64,000 nucleotides of DNA, from NCBI GenBank assembly GCA_965243215.1, contig CBDEUJ010000004.1:558001-622000 (forward strand). Reading direction: 5' to 3'. Origin of the DNA: JAJEFO01 sp009843725 (GTDB taxonomy: Bacteria > Pseudomonadota > Alphaproteobacteria > Rhodobacterales > Rhodobacteraceae). A program made the position numbers and the translations under genes. This document shows positions 52,262 through 61,976 of the stretch, one piece after another. Numbering within the stretch: the stretch's first letter is position 1; every line of letters begins with the position of its first letter. The notes below the pieces were generated by a model. It searched no databases. It had not been told where the DNA came from and saw only the letters and a program-made list of their open reading frames with translations.

Positions 52262-53406
52262 TTCTGCGCCTCCGAATAGGGATCCGCCGCGTCCCGAAGC
52301 CCGTCGCCGACGAATACAAAAGCCATCACCAAGGCGATGAAGAAAACGACCGGGATGAAATACCATTGGTAGTTCAGCATCACGTCCGCGCTTGTCGCCT
52401 TCTGCAGCAGGACGCCGAGCGACGAGACCGGATCCTTGAGACCGAGACCGATGAACGAAAGCGCCGTCTCGGACAGGACCATGTAGGGGAACGAGATCAC
52501 CAGATCGACGATGATGTATGACGTGAAGGACGGCAGAAGATGCCGCCGGATCACGTGCGCGGAGGACGCGCCGCAAAGCTGGGCGGCGAGCACGTATTCC
52601 TGGTTGCGCTCGGTGAGCAGGTGGGTTCGGACGCGACGCGCCAGCGTCGGCCAGCCGATGAACCCGAGAATGATCGAGATGTAGAAGAACCGTGCCTCCG
52701 CACTCAGTTCAGGTGGCATGAAGGCGGCCACTGCCATGAACAGGGGAATCGCGGGGACCGTTCGGACCGCATCCGTGATCATCTGGATCACCCCGTCGAT
52801 CCAGCCGCCGTAGTACCCGGACACGCCTCCGATGATGAGGGCAAGGACGAAAGCGATGAAGACGCCGATCATGCCGACCTGGAGCGACGTCCAGATTGCG
52901 TGAAGGGTCCGGCTGAAGATGTCCTGGCCGTCCTCGTCCGTGCCGAACAGGTGGATCTTGCCTTCCTGCACCCCGAACAGGTGGCGGTTGCCCGGAATGA
53001 AACCGAAAAGGCGGTAGTCATCGCCTTTCGGAAGAATGGTGAGATAGTTGCGCTCGTCCTCGTTGACCGTCGTCACCCAACGGAAATTCGTCTTGATAGA
53101 CCTTTCGCGCTCAACGGCATGGATGAACGGGCGCAGGGAACAGCCGTTCTTGTCGCAGAACTCCGGGATTTGCGGCGCGCCGTTCGTGTAGTCCTTGTTC
53201 CGGCCGCCGATTGTCGGGTCATAGGGCGACAGGAAGGGCGCGAAAATGCCGGACACGATGAGAACGATCAGGACAGCGGCCGCCACCATCGCGGCTCGCT
53301 GCTTCTTGAAGCGCGCCCAGATGAGCTGGCGCTGAGATGCCGTGAAGTAGGCCTCCTTGGAGCGCTGCGCCTCCGCCTCGACCGTCGTTTCCGCCATGTC
53401 GGTCAT
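52258..53406 (-). CDS. oppC: Oligopeptide-type ABC transporter permease OppC
   Basis: 382 aa. N-terminal cytoplasmic part, first helix at about 39-60, then a large periplasmic insert (about 65-165) with two Cys (FCDKNGCSLRPF) and FGFIPGNRHLFGV, then LFGTDEDGQDIFSRTLHAIW leading into the permease core and its EAA loop (AAQLCGASSAHVIRRHLLPS). The insert marks the long-OppC subgroup. The start at 53406 overlaps the oppB stop (ATGA). Confidence 0.92.
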   Translation of the reverse strand: MTDMAETTVEAEAQRSKEAYFTASQRQLIWARFKKQRAAMVAAAVLIVLIVSGIFAPFLSPYDPTIGGRNKDYTNGAPQIPEFCDKNGCSLRPFIHAVERERSIKTNFRWVTTVNEDERNYLTILPKGDDYRLFGFIPGNRHLFGVQEGKIHLFGTDEDGQDIFSRTLHAIWTSLQVGMIGVFIAFVLALIIGGVSGYYGGWIDGVIQMITDAVRTVPAIPLFMAVAAFMPPELSAEARFFYISIILGFIGWPTLARRVRTHLLTERNQEYVLAAQLCGASSAHVIRRHLLPSFTSYIIVDLVISFPYMVLSETALSFIGLGLKDPVSSLGVLLQKATSADVMLNYQWYFIPVVFFIALVMAFVFVGDGLRDAADPYSEAQK

Positions 53407-54407
53407 CGGATGATGCTCTTTCGAACGCGGGGATCGATCACGGCGAGCGCCACGTCGGTCGTGAAGTTCAACGCGACGATGGACGCCGTGAGCAGGAAGA
53501 TGATCGCGCCAGCCAGCTGCTGGTCGTTCGACCTGGCCAGCGCCTCGATCAGGAGCGCGCCCGCATCGGTCATGACCAGGATCAGGGCCACGATCGGAAG
53601 CTCGTTGAATATCCGGTTCAGGTCGAACCCGAGCGAGTTCACGATCGGCCCGAGCGCGTGACGGGCCGGATAGCCCCAGAGCAGCTTGCGCCCGTGAACG
53701 CCTCGTGCCGCCGCCGCGGTGACATAGAGCTTGCCGATCTCGTCGAACATCAGCGCACGGACGGTCTGGAGCGCAAATGCCGTCGCTGACCACCCAAGTA
53801 TGAAGATCGGCAGCCACGCGTGCTTCAGCAGGTCAAGGAACTTTGCAAGCGACCAGGGCGCATCCCTGAATTCGCTTGAGAACAGCCCGGTCAACGTCTC
53901 CCCGAAATACACCGTCGCGAACAGCATGATCATCAGCGCCAACAGGAAGTTCGGCATCGCAAGTCCGAGATAGCTGACGATTCGAAGCGAGTTGTTGAGG
54001 AACGCGTTTTGCGACGAGGCAGCCAGGATGCCTACTGGAATCGCGATGATGTAGGCCAGCGCCAGCGAAGCCATGCAGATCGACAATGACAGCCAGAACT
54101 TGTCGCCCAGAAGCTGGGCGATGTTGACGCGCAGGATGCAGCTGTCGCCGAACTCACCTTGGAACGCGTTGACGATCCACAGGGCCCAACGCTGCAGGAA
54201 CGGCTTGTCGAGGCCCAGCCTCTGGCGTTCCAGCTCGATGTCGGCGACCGAGATGCCGGATCCTTGCGTGTTCTTGAAAGCCAGGTACCGCTCGGCACAA
54301 TCGCCGGGCACGAGCTCCATCAGCGAAAACACCACGAGGGACACGATGACGAGCGTCATCGCCGCCATCAATGCGCGTGTGACGACAAAGCGCGCGAAGT
54401 TCAGCAT
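53403..54407 (-). CDS. oppB: Oligopeptide-type ABC transporter permease OppB
   Basis: 334 aa, six membrane helices. It opens FVVTRALMAAMTLVIVSLVVFSLMELVPGD, with GLAMPNFLLALMIMLFATVYFG and the EAA-type loop YVTAAAARGVHGRKLLWGYPARHALGPIV. It forms the channel with OppC. Separated from oppA by 118 bp containing a strong hairpin. Confidence 0.92.
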   Translation of the reverse strand: MLNFARFVVTRALMAAMTLVIVSLVVFSLMELVPGDCAERYLAFKNTQGSGISVADIELERQRLGLDKPFLQRWALWIVNAFQGEFGDSCILRVNIAQLLGDKFWLSLSICMASLALAYIIAIPVGILAASSQNAFLNNSLRIVSYLGLAMPNFLLALMIMLFATVYFGETLTGLFSSEFRDAPWSLAKFLDLLKHAWLPIFILGWSATAFALQTVRALMFDEIGKLYVTAAAARGVHGRKLLWGYPARHALGPIVNSLGFDLNRIFNELPIVALILVMTDAGALLIEALARSNDQQLAGAIIFLLTASIVALNFTTDVALAVIDPRVRKSIIR

Positions 54408-54473
54408 GGCCGCTCCCGCATCCGCGCCCGGTCAGGGCATTTCACGACGTCCCGGACGCAGGTCCCCCTCATT

Positions 54474-54504
54474 TGCCGGGGGCAGGATCGTCCCGCCCCC
54501 GGCA
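54474..54504 (-). promoter_or_regulatory. Strong hairpin between oppA and oppB
   Basis: TGCCGGGGGC (54474-54483) pairs perfectly with GCCCCCGGCA (54495-54504); the loop contains an extra GGA/TCC pairing. There is no T-run. Like the hairpin after the TRAP receptor gene, it sits just after a binding-protein gene and before the permease genes, so it probably raises binding-protein expression by protecting its transcript or by partial termination. Confidence 0.6.
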
Positions 54505-54525
54505 TGCAGCAAAGCAAAACTCGGC

Positions 54526-56565
54526 CTATTCGTCCAGCCACCATTGCGTGGCCCGATACGGATAGGTTCGGTAGTACTCGTAGCTGTGCGTCTTGGTTTC
54601 GGTGAAGTTCTGCAGCGCATTGCGATGGATCATCGGTGCGGGCGCGTTCACCGTCCCTATGAACAGCAGTTCCCTGGCCATGGTTTCGGCCATCCGGGCG
54701 CCGACTGCGTTGAACGCGTCCGAACCCTGCGCAGCGGACTGCAGCGCATTGATGTCATCCATCATCTGCTTTGCCCAGGCCGGCGGCTCCACTCCGGCCG
54801 AACCGCCCGAATCGACCCATTCGGCCCAAAGCATCGCGTTCCGGTTGCCGAAGTAGTTCTCGTAAGGCGGCACCCAAAGCTCGTTGTTGCCAAGGACAAT
54901 GGCCAGGGGCTGGCTCTTCCGCCACATCGAGACATCGAGCTTGTTCGACGATTGCGCCGAGCGGTATTCGTCGGGCGTCACTTCCTTGACGACCGAATCG
55001 ATTCCGGCGTCCCGCCAGTATTGCGCGACAAGCTCCACGGTCTGGCCGGCGATGCCCTGCGTCGAGAAGTTCATGTTCAGAACAAGCTTCTCCCCGTTCG
55101 GCAATTCGCGCAGCCCGTCCCCGTCGACATCCTTCATGCCGAGCGCGTCCAGTCTGGCCGCCGCTCCGTCGGGATCGAACTCGGCCATGTGGCCGTGCAA
55201 TGCAGGATCGGCGAAGTCCGGCAGCGGCGAAAACCCGACATAGGCCTGCGGGGTGCCCTGGCCGAAGAAGCCGATCTCGTTCAGTTCCTCCCGATTGATG
55301 GCAAGTGACATCGCCTCGCGGAACGACAGGTCGCTGAACACCGCGCGCTTCGCCGGATCTTCGTGAGTCACGTTGAAGCCGAAGGCCCCGATCGTGATTT
55401 CCGGCTTCAGATGCACCGTGTAGTCACCCTTTTCCTGCGCTTCAAGGAGGATGGGAGCGGAGGCGAGCTGGAGCGACTGCGCCTTGTAGTCGACTTCGCC
55501 GTTGACGATCTTCAGGATGCGGACCTCGTTGTCGTTGATGTAGACCTCGTCCTGCTCCGAGATGTAGGGCAGCTGCTGCCCGGTCGGATCCACCTGGAAG
55601 AAGTACGGATTCGCCACGAGGTGACGGCCTTCGGTCGTGTCCGTGATGTAGATGTGGCTTTCCAGCGTCGGATGCGTGTGCTTGGGCAGACCGTCCACGA
55701 GAGCCGCTCTCGACAGCATCGGCGTCGGCGTGTCCGTCCAGTCCGAATTCCCGTAATAGGCCAGGATCGCGTCATAGCCGTTCTCGAAGCCGAGCGACTG
55801 CGCATAGCTGTCCGCGTCCGGATTGATGTCCGGATGGAACTGGCCAAGGAAGTGCATAGGCTGGAAGCCCTGCCCGAAATGCGTCGCGAAGTGGGCCAGA
55901 AGGCCGGGCTTCGGCGCAGGCAGGTTGAAGACCACCGTCACGTCGTCCGGCGCATCGACGGTCATCGTCTCGCCGCCCACGGTCACGTAGTCCTTCGGCT
56001 TTTCGAAGATGTTGGTGTCCAGCATCAGCTTGTCATGCCAGAACTTGACGTCCGCGGACGTGAACGGCGCACCGTCGGACCACTTGTGCCCTTTCCTGAG
56101 CGTGATTGTAAGCTTCGTGAAGTCGTCATTCCACTCCCACGACTTCGCCACGTTGGGAACGATGGTCTGGAGATCGTCTGAGTAGCGCACAAGGTTGACG
56201 TGGCGCACGGAAAGGAAGTCGGATGTCCCCGCCTCGGTTGCGTTGGACAAGACATCAAGAGTGCCGCCGTACTTCCCGATGCTGTCGTAGGGCACCACGA
56301 CAAGCGGTTCCTCGGGAATTCGTACCGACAGCGACGGAAGGTCGGGGTTGCCGACGATCTTCGCATTCAGCGCCGCTGCCTCGGGATTGCCGCTGAACTC
56401 CATCGTGCAGCCCGCTGCCGCCTGGAATTCCGCAAGGTCATACTGCTGCGGAAACGCACCTGGCGCGACACCTCCCATGTCTGCCACCGTGATCCCGGGA
56501 CAGTTTGCGAATGCCAAGCCTGGCAGCATCGCAACAGCAGCTCCGGACAAAAGTAACTTCTTCAT
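54526..56565 (-). CDS. oppA: ABC transporter substrate-binding protein (oligopeptide/nickel type)
   Basis: 679 aa. Signal peptide (residues 1-20, MKKLLLSGAAVAMLPGLAFA), then a cluster C binding protein: LTITLRKGHKWSDGAPFTSADVKFW, GAFGFNVTHEDPAKRAVFSDLSFREAMSLAINREELNE and a long C-terminal lobe. It is longer than classic OppA (about 540), typical of a Rhodobacterales subgroup with a long OppC. Ligand unknown. GGGGGATAAG before 56565 favours it over an upstream ATG four codons earlier. Confidence 0.9.
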   Translation of the reverse strand: MKKLLLSGAAVAMLPGLAFANCPGITVADMGGVAPGAFPQQYDLAEFQAAAGCTMEFSGNPEAAALNAKIVGNPDLPSLSVRIPEEPLVVVPYDSIGKYGGTLDVLSNATEAGTSDFLSVRHVNLVRYSDDLQTIVPNVAKSWEWNDDFTKLTITLRKGHKWSDGAPFTSADVKFWHDKLMLDTNIFEKPKDYVTVGGETMTVDAPDDVTVVFNLPAPKPGLLAHFATHFGQGFQPMHFLGQFHPDINPDADSYAQSLGFENGYDAILAYYGNSDWTDTPTPMLSRAALVDGLPKHTHPTLESHIYITDTTEGRHLVANPYFFQVDPTGQQLPYISEQDEVYINDNEVRILKIVNGEVDYKAQSLQLASAPILLEAQEKGDYTVHLKPEITIGAFGFNVTHEDPAKRAVFSDLSFREAMSLAINREELNEIGFFGQGTPQAYVGFSPLPDFADPALHGHMAEFDPDGAAARLDALGMKDVDGDGLRELPNGEKLVLNMNFSTQGIAGQTVELVAQYWRDAGIDSVVKEVTPDEYRSAQSSNKLDVSMWRKSQPLAIVLGNNELWVPPYENYFGNRNAMLWAEWVDSGGSAGVEPPAWAKQMMDDINALQSAAQGSDAFNAVGARMAETMARELLFIGTVNAPAPMIHRNALQNFTETKTHSYEYYRTYPYRATQWWLDE

Positions 56566-56763
56566 CTTATCCCCCATGATTGAATGACGATGGGCTGGTC
56601 AGCCTTGCCGAACACGCAACGCGCAATGAACACAACTGGACCCTCATATCACAAATCATGATTCTCGTGTTTCGGGCCATTCCGGCACCCGACCAACCCC
56701 GCCGACTGATTGCACCGATTTTGCAACGGCATTGTGACACGGATTCACAAATTTTGCCACGCG

Positions 56764-58278
56764 TCAACAGTTTCCTGTCCTGACCCCGCCGTCGCCAACC
56801 ATCGTCGCCGCGAAAGTCCCCTCGGCATTCGACACGCGGTGACGGAGCAATTCGCCCATCAGGCGCAGGAACAGTTCGGGCGCGCCGGGGTCCCCGGCAA
56901 TGTTGCGGCCTTCGCCGTCGCGATCCATGTCGAACAGGATCGGCGGAAGGTCGCAACCGAACTGGACCAGCCTGTATTGTCCGCTTCTGAAGACGATGAG
57001 GCTGGACTCGCGGGAGCGAATTCCGAGCCGCCGCATCCATAGAGTCGGTGTCACCGGATCGCCGAAATCAAATTCCGACATGGAACAGGCGGAGGTCTCG
57101 CCCCTTACGTCTTCAAGGAATGGCAACAGGCTTGATCCGTTCATCGCGTGCGGCACATCCGCGCCGAGACGGTCGAGAAGCGTGACCGGAACATCGATGG
57201 ATTGGGTCATGCCTTCGACGACCTCGCCATGCGTGTCCGGACGGTACGGGTCACGGACGATCAACGGAACGCGAAAGGCCGCTTCATGAAACGTTCCCTT
57301 TCCCCACAATCCGTAGTCTCCAAGCATCTCGCCATGATCGGAAGTGACAACAAGGATCGTGTCGTTCCATTGTCCGCTTGCCTTCAACCAGTCGATCACG
57401 CGACCGACATGCATGTCGACCTCGCTTGCAAGGCCAAGATAGATCGCCCGCAGTCCCGCCGTCGTCTCCGCAGAAGAGTCCAGATCCGGGAAACCAACCA
57501 CCATCGAGGACGGAGGTTGACGTTCCTTGGCGAGGGCGACAAACGGGTGCCGCTCGGGATCCCCCGCTCCTCGCAAGGCCGTCGCGGGCACCGGCATGTC
57601 TGCAGGATCGTACATTCGGTTGAACGGCGCAGGTGCGACAAAGGGAGGATGCGGCCGGATATAGGTCAGAAGCGCAAACCAGCCCGGTGCGGCGCCGTCC
57701 ATTCCATCAATGAAGCGATCAGTCAGGAACGCCGTGTCGCTGTCCTCCGCCGCATAAAGCGCAGGGTCTGCAATCCTGTCGCCATCGGGCCGGTAGGTAG
57801 CCGGGTATTCAGGCAGGGGATTGCCCTTTGCCGCCAGATGGTCGCGCCAGACGCGGTCGTCGGATTCCGAGCGCATGCGCAGGGCTTCGTCGAACCCTGC
57901 CATCAATTCCTCGTCGCTCTGGAGTCGCGGATCATCTGCGTCGAGCACACGCGGGTCCTGCGTCGTGTCGGTGTATCCGTACAACTGCGGCGAATATCCG
58001 ATTGTCCTGGCGGCGGTGGCAATGTTCGGCGTGTCGTGGCGCAGCGGCGTGCCGTTCCTGACCGCCCTGTGGTTCATCGCGTATTGCCCCGTCAAGAGCG
58101 AAACACGGCTCGGGCCGCAGGGCGAGACCACCGAATGGTGGTTCGCGAACATGACCGACTCGCTCGCGAGTTCTCTCAGTCGTGGCAGCTTCGCGACCCT
58201 GGCCAAGGGTCCGTCGCCCAACAGGTCGCCCCGGAACTGGTCGATCAAGATGATCAGCACATTAGGCGTCTCGGACAT
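56764..58278 (-). CDS. Type I sulfatase family hydrolase (second copy)
   Basis: 504 aa. NVLIILIDQFRGDLLGDG (metal-binding Asp), signature CGPSR at residues 54-58 (Cys54 for formylglycine), VTSDHGEMLGDYGLWGKGTFHEAAFRVPLI with the later metal and active-site residues. No signal peptide. It is clearly a paralogue, not a copy, of the sulfatase at 32.4-34.0 kb. GGGAG precedes the ATG. It is 198 bp upstream of oppA on the same strand and may act on the compound OppABCDF imports. Confidence 0.88.
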   Translation of the reverse strand: MSETPNVLIILIDQFRGDLLGDGPLARVAKLPRLRELASESVMFANHHSVVSPCGPSRVSLLTGQYAMNHRAVRNGTPLRHDTPNIATAARTIGYSPQLYGYTDTTQDPRVLDADDPRLQSDEELMAGFDEALRMRSESDDRVWRDHLAAKGNPLPEYPATYRPDGDRIADPALYAAEDSDTAFLTDRFIDGMDGAAPGWFALLTYIRPHPPFVAPAPFNRMYDPADMPVPATALRGAGDPERHPFVALAKERQPPSSMVVGFPDLDSSAETTAGLRAIYLGLASEVDMHVGRVIDWLKASGQWNDTILVVTSDHGEMLGDYGLWGKGTFHEAAFRVPLIVRDPYRPDTHGEVVEGMTQSIDVPVTLLDRLGADVPHAMNGSSLLPFLEDVRGETSACSMSEFDFGDPVTPTLWMRRLGIRSRESSLIVFRSGQYRLVQFGCDLPPILFDMDRDGEGRNIAGDPGAPELFLRLMGELLRHRVSNAEGTFAATMVGDGGVRTGNC

Positions 58279-58627
58279 CAAAGCTCCCGGAATTCAAGCC
58301 GATCATCTCCATGGCCGGCGACATGTAAAGCCCCCGCTTGTGGCCAAGGGCAGGAACGAGTTCGCCAATCGTCTGAAAGCGGTTCCGGGCGCTTGGCGCT
58401 GATCCAAAGACTGGCATGGCTGGCTGGCAGCGGGAAGGCGACGTCGATTCGGGAGAGCTGGAATTGGCTGGCTGAAGCGACGGCTGCCCGCCGAACCGCG
58501 TCAGATCCTCGGCAAGCACGGCAATGGCTGCCGAACCTGAAGATCCAAACGCAACTGCTCCAGCCTCCGGAACACCTGCCTGCGGCACCGCGATCTTGCG
58601 TGCCGTCGCGCGCGAAGCGCCACCGGA

Positions 58628-58777
58628 CCTGGGCGAACCCGCGTCGCCCAGGATGCCTCGGCGACGGTCTTGGCTTGGCAAATCAGGGGAGGTATGCCAA
58701 GCCAAGCACGATCGGCACGGGAGATCGTCCAGGCAGCGACCCCTCGCTGCAAGGACGCGCCAGAGGGGCGGACGCCC
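58628..58777. ncRNA. Cluster of five hairpins, candidate structured RNA
   Basis: In a 609-bp gap (58279-58887) with no recognisable protein, five inverted repeats lie in 150 bp. They are CCTGGGCGA/TCGCCCAGG (58628-58652), CTTGGCTTGGCA/TGCCAAGCCAAG (58669-58706, loop with AGGGGAGG), ACGATC/GATCGT (58708-58728), GCAGCGA/TCGCTGC (58733-58750) and GGGC/GCCC (58766-58777). All stems are perfect. The cluster ends 110 bases before the aminotransferase start, so a leader RNA on the plus strand is the simplest reading; the strand is not proven. Confidence 0.45.
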
Positions 58778-58887
58778 GAAGGTTCCAAGTTGGCCGGCAC
58801 GAAAGAGGAGACCATCATCCAATCTGCCCTGGCAATGAACTTCCTGGACGGCTGTCGACACGCCACGAAACACGACAGGGCAATGCC

Positions 58888-60255
58888 ATGACGCGGCATC
58901 GGCATACCGAGGGAGAGGCGAACACGTCACCTGCCAGAAGCGACTGGGCTGCGCAGGAACTCGACCCTCCGACCCGCAAACTGCTCCGACGGGATGCTGA
59001 CGCCTTCCTGCACCAGTCGCTGTCCTCTCCGTGCCTGTCCACGATCGTAAAGGCGGAAGGCATCTGGGTCGAAGACTCCTCCGGCCGCCGCTACATGGAC
59101 TTTCACGGCAATTCGGTGCACCACATCGGCTATGGCCATCCGCGCCTCGTGGAGGCCGTCAAGCGCCAGATCGACGCCCTGCCCTTCGCGCCACGCCGGT
59201 TCGCCAACGAGGTCGCGACCGCACTCGCAGAACGGCTTGCCGCACTCGCACCGTGGCCGGCCAAGGTCCTCTTCACGACCGGGGGATCGGACGCGAACGA
59301 AGTCGCCCTGAAAATCGCCCGTGCGGCGACAGGCCGGTTCAAGACGCTCTCGTTCTGGGACAGCTTTCACGGCGCCGGCTTCGGCGCCTCATCGGTCGGC
59401 GGCGAGTCCACGTTCCGAAGTCACATTGCGGGGCCGCTCCTGCCTGGCACCGAGCACGTCGCGCCGTTCAACTGCGCCCACTGCGCCTATGGTCACCCAG
59501 GGCCCGACGTCTGCGATCTCGCCTGCGCAACCATGGTTGACTACACGCTTGCGCGAGAAGGCGACACCGCCGCCCTCATCGCCGAGCCGATGCGCGCGAC
59601 ACCCGTGATCCCTCCACCCGGCTATTGGCAAGCGGTGGCGGCCAGTTGCCGTAAGCATGACACGCTCCTGATTCTGGACGAGATTCCGACGGGCCTCGGC
59701 AAGACGGGCCGTTTCTTCGCCCACAACCACGACGGTGTCACGCCCGACATCATCACGCTCGGGAAGGCCTTGGGAGGCGGCATGCTCCCCATTGCAGCGG
59801 TGGTCGCGCGGGCGGAGCTTGACGTCGCAGGCGATTTCGCAATTGGCCACTACACCCACGAAAAGAATCCGGTGACCGCCCGGGCAGCACTGACGACGCT
59901 GGATATCATCGACGACGAAGGACTTGCGGAGCGCGCCGCGCTGCTGGGCGAGACCGCTATTGGCCGGCTGCGCGAGAAGCTCGGAACATGCGGTGCCGTG
60001 GGCGATGTTTGCGGTCGTGGCCTCCTGTTCGGAATCGAGATCGTCGCGGACCGGGACGCGCGGACGCCAGACCCCGACCTGGCAGAACGAATCTGCTACG
60101 CCTGCCTTGCTGAAGGCATGTCATTCAAGGTCAGCGCAGGCAACGTCCTTACGCTTTCGCCGCCGCTGACGATTTCCGAAAATGAGCTCGCGCGTGCGCT
60201 GGACATCGTCGAGGCCGCAATTCTCGGCCAGTCCGGTTCGAAGCAGCGCAGGTGA
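58888..60255 (+). CDS. Class III PLP aminotransferase-fold enzyme, PbfA-like
   Basis: 455 aa. KAEGIWVEDSSGRRYMDFHGNSVHHIGYGHP, VLFTTGGSDANEVALKIARAA, TLSFWDSFHGAGFGASSVGG, LLILDEIPTGLGKTGRFF and the PLP lysine in ITLGKALGGGMLPIAAVV. The DFHGN-VH-GYGHP stretch and FHGAG/GGE pattern resemble (R)-1-hydroxy-2-aminoethylphosphonate ammonia-lyase (PbfA) more than ordinary class III transaminases. That specific activity is inference. The open frame extends far upstream, but homology begins near residue 40 and the ATG at 58888 is the first sensible start. Confidence 0.8.
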   Translation: MTRHRHTEGEANTSPARSDWAAQELDPPTRKLLRRDADAFLHQSLSSPCLSTIVKAEGIWVEDSSGRRYMDFHGNSVHHIGYGHPRLVEAVKRQIDALPFAPRRFANEVATALAERLAALAPWPAKVLFTTGGSDANEVALKIARAATGRFKTLSFWDSFHGAGFGASSVGGESTFRSHIAGPLLPGTEHVAPFNCAHCAYGHPGPDVCDLACATMVDYTLAREGDTAALIAEPMRATPVIPPPGYWQAVAASCRKHDTLLILDEIPTGLGKTGRFFAHNHDGVTPDIITLGKALGGGMLPIAAVVARAELDVAGDFAIGHYTHEKNPVTARAALTTLDIIDDEGLAERAALLGETAIGRLREKLGTCGAVGDVCGRGLLFGIEIVADRDARTPDPDLAERICYACLAEGMSFKVSAGNVLTLSPPLTISENELARALDIVEAAILGQSGSKQRR

Positions 60256-60746
60256 GCCGTTGCGGCGCGGCGCGGGACCGCCTCGACGTCGAGGCAAGGC
60301 GATCGGAAATGCGCGACCTCCAGCGGACGAATGTAACGGAAGCCCGCGTCGCGGCGGCTGACGGCGCAGCACAATTTCCAAAGCGCAGGAGAGCTGCACT
60401 CGGGTCGGAATGTCTTGCGCAAGAACGTCCAGGAACTTGTCGCCGGAATCCTTCGCCGTCTCCGAAGCCATGCCGTCCCGGTGCCAGGGCCGCTCGCCAT
60501 TCACCGGCACCCGGAAGACAGGGACCAGCTGGAGCGGCGCAACGTCCGGCAACGTGGCGCCCGAGCCATCGGTGACCAAGCATTCACATCGTCCTGCAAA
60601 AATTTGAAATTGAGCGAATTCTTCGACGTTTCGGCCGGAGCGGAACTTCCGTCCCATCAAGCCCTCGGGTTCCGTTTCTCGGCACGGCTTGCAGTCACGA
60701 TCCGGCATCTCGCGACGCGTGCGGCCCACCACGAGGAAAGCGCCTC
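60256..60746. other. Convergent gap with one unrecognised open frame
   Basis: 491 bp between the aminotransferase stop and the DNA methyltransferase stop. A minus-strand frame runs through it (start 60816 inside the methyltransferase end, stop 60121 inside the aminotransferase) with a plausible stretch PLQLVPVFRVPVNGERPWH. It could be a remnant of a gene partnered with the methyltransferase, but it matches nothing I know. Confidence 0.3.
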
Positions 60747-61976
60747 CTAGTGACGCTGCAACAAGGCAATCCGGTTGGAATTGGTGCCTCTTGATCCGTT
60801 TGCCACGCCCCAGCAATTTGCCGTCTTCGTGAACGCCTGGTCGTTCACCATGACGCCGAGGCGTTCGAACGGAAGGCCCTCGGCAGCCTGCCAGACCAGT
60901 CGTTCGAGCAGAATCTTGCCGTTGCGCACCTCACCGACCTCGAACGCCACGTAACCTTGAGGACGAAGGACGCGGGCTTGCTCAAGAAGGACGCGACGTA
61001 CCATTTTCGTCCACGCGTCTTCCGTGCGATGCATGTCGATCGCGATTTCGCTCGGGTCAATGCCCGCGAACCAGCAACGCAACCAGTTGTCGGCAGCATA
61101 CTGCACGATGTCGAGGAACGGTGGCGACGTGACGGTCAGGTCGACCACCCCATCGGGTATGCCAGGCACGTCCCATGCAGCCCCGGTATGCAGGCTCGAG
61201 CGTGCCTGGCCTGATGCGCAGCCGTCCCTGAGCAGGGTCCTGGACTTCTTCAGGATCACCGCGGCGACGTCGCGTTCGGGCGGAGAGACGCCCTGCTTCT
61301 CGTTGATCTTGACTTGCGCCTTCACGGACACGGCCTGGTTCGGAGGCATCGAACGACCCGAGAAGAACCCGGAGGAATGCCCGGAGAGCCGATTGATCGC
61401 CACCATGCGAATCCAGTCCGCCACCGGGTCGACATCATCGGTGCCGAGAGGCGCACGATCGGCGATCCAGCGACGCAGCGCCTCCAGCTTCCTGAGCGTC
61501 TCCGGGTGGTAGAATGCGAGGAGGTCTTCGCGCTCGACCTCACCTTGCGACCAATCGACGGACTTCAGCGCGGCATCCACCGCTTGAAGCGAGATTGCAC
61601 GCAACCTGGGCCGCGTGAGCAAGACCGACAGCGGGTTGACGTCGTTGCCGAACGCCTTTCGCCGCATCAGCGCGGCCTGCAGCGGAGCCGTGCCGCGTCC
61701 CATGAACGGGTCGAAGACGATGTCGCCGGGCCTGGTAAGCCGGGCTATGAAGAACTCGGGCAGCTGCGCCTTGAAACAGGCCCGGTAGGAAACCTCGTGA
61801 ATCGAATGCGCCTGGCGCTGGCCCGCCGTCCAGAACTCGTTTTTCAGGTAGGGCACGCCATCCACTGTCTCGGCAATGGTGCCTTGGCCGAACTCATCGA
61901 ACCTGACAAGCTGGTCGATGAAGATGTCGGCTGTCTCGGCAAACCGGGCCTGCTCGAAAAGGGAAAGCTGGTTCAT
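60747..61976 (-). CDS. DNA methyltransferase (N4-cytosine/N6-adenine type)
   Basis: 409 aa. SAM-binding motif DPFMGRGTAPLQ at 89-96 and onward with FGNDVNP, and catalytic motif TSPPF at 283-287, typical of amino-methyltransferases of the N6_N4_Mtase group. Motif I precedes motif IV with about 190 residues between, room for a target-recognition region. The ATG overlaps the iscB stop by one base (TGATG). No restriction enzyme is recognisable next to it, so it may be an orphan methylase. Confidence 0.88.
   Translation of the reverse strand: MNQLSLFEQARFAETADIFIDQLVRFDEFGQGTIAETVDGVPYLKNEFWTAGQRQAHSIHEVSYRACFKAQLPEFFIARLTRPGDIVFDPFMGRGTAPLQAALMRRKAFGNDVNPLSVLLTRPRLRAISLQAVDAALKSVDWSQGEVEREDLLAFYHPETLRKLEALRRWIADRAPLGTDDVDPVADWIRMVAINRLSGHSSGFFSGRSMPPNQAVSVKAQVKINEKQGVSPPERDVAAVILKKSRTLLRDGCASGQARSSLHTGAAWDVPGIPDGVVDLTVTSPPFLDIVQYAADNWLRCWFAGIDPSEIAIDMHRTEDAWTKMVRRVLLEQARVLRPQGYVAFEVGEVRNGKILLERLVWQAAEGLPFERLGVMVNDQAFTKTANCWGVANGSRGTNSNRIALLQRH

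Noticed and set aside
57148..60255. 1035-aa continuous plus-strand frame
   Set aside because: Only the part from 58888 is a protein (aminotransferase). The first third is antisense to the sulfatase and the middle crosses the hairpin-rich gap; it is a GC-rich readthrough frame.
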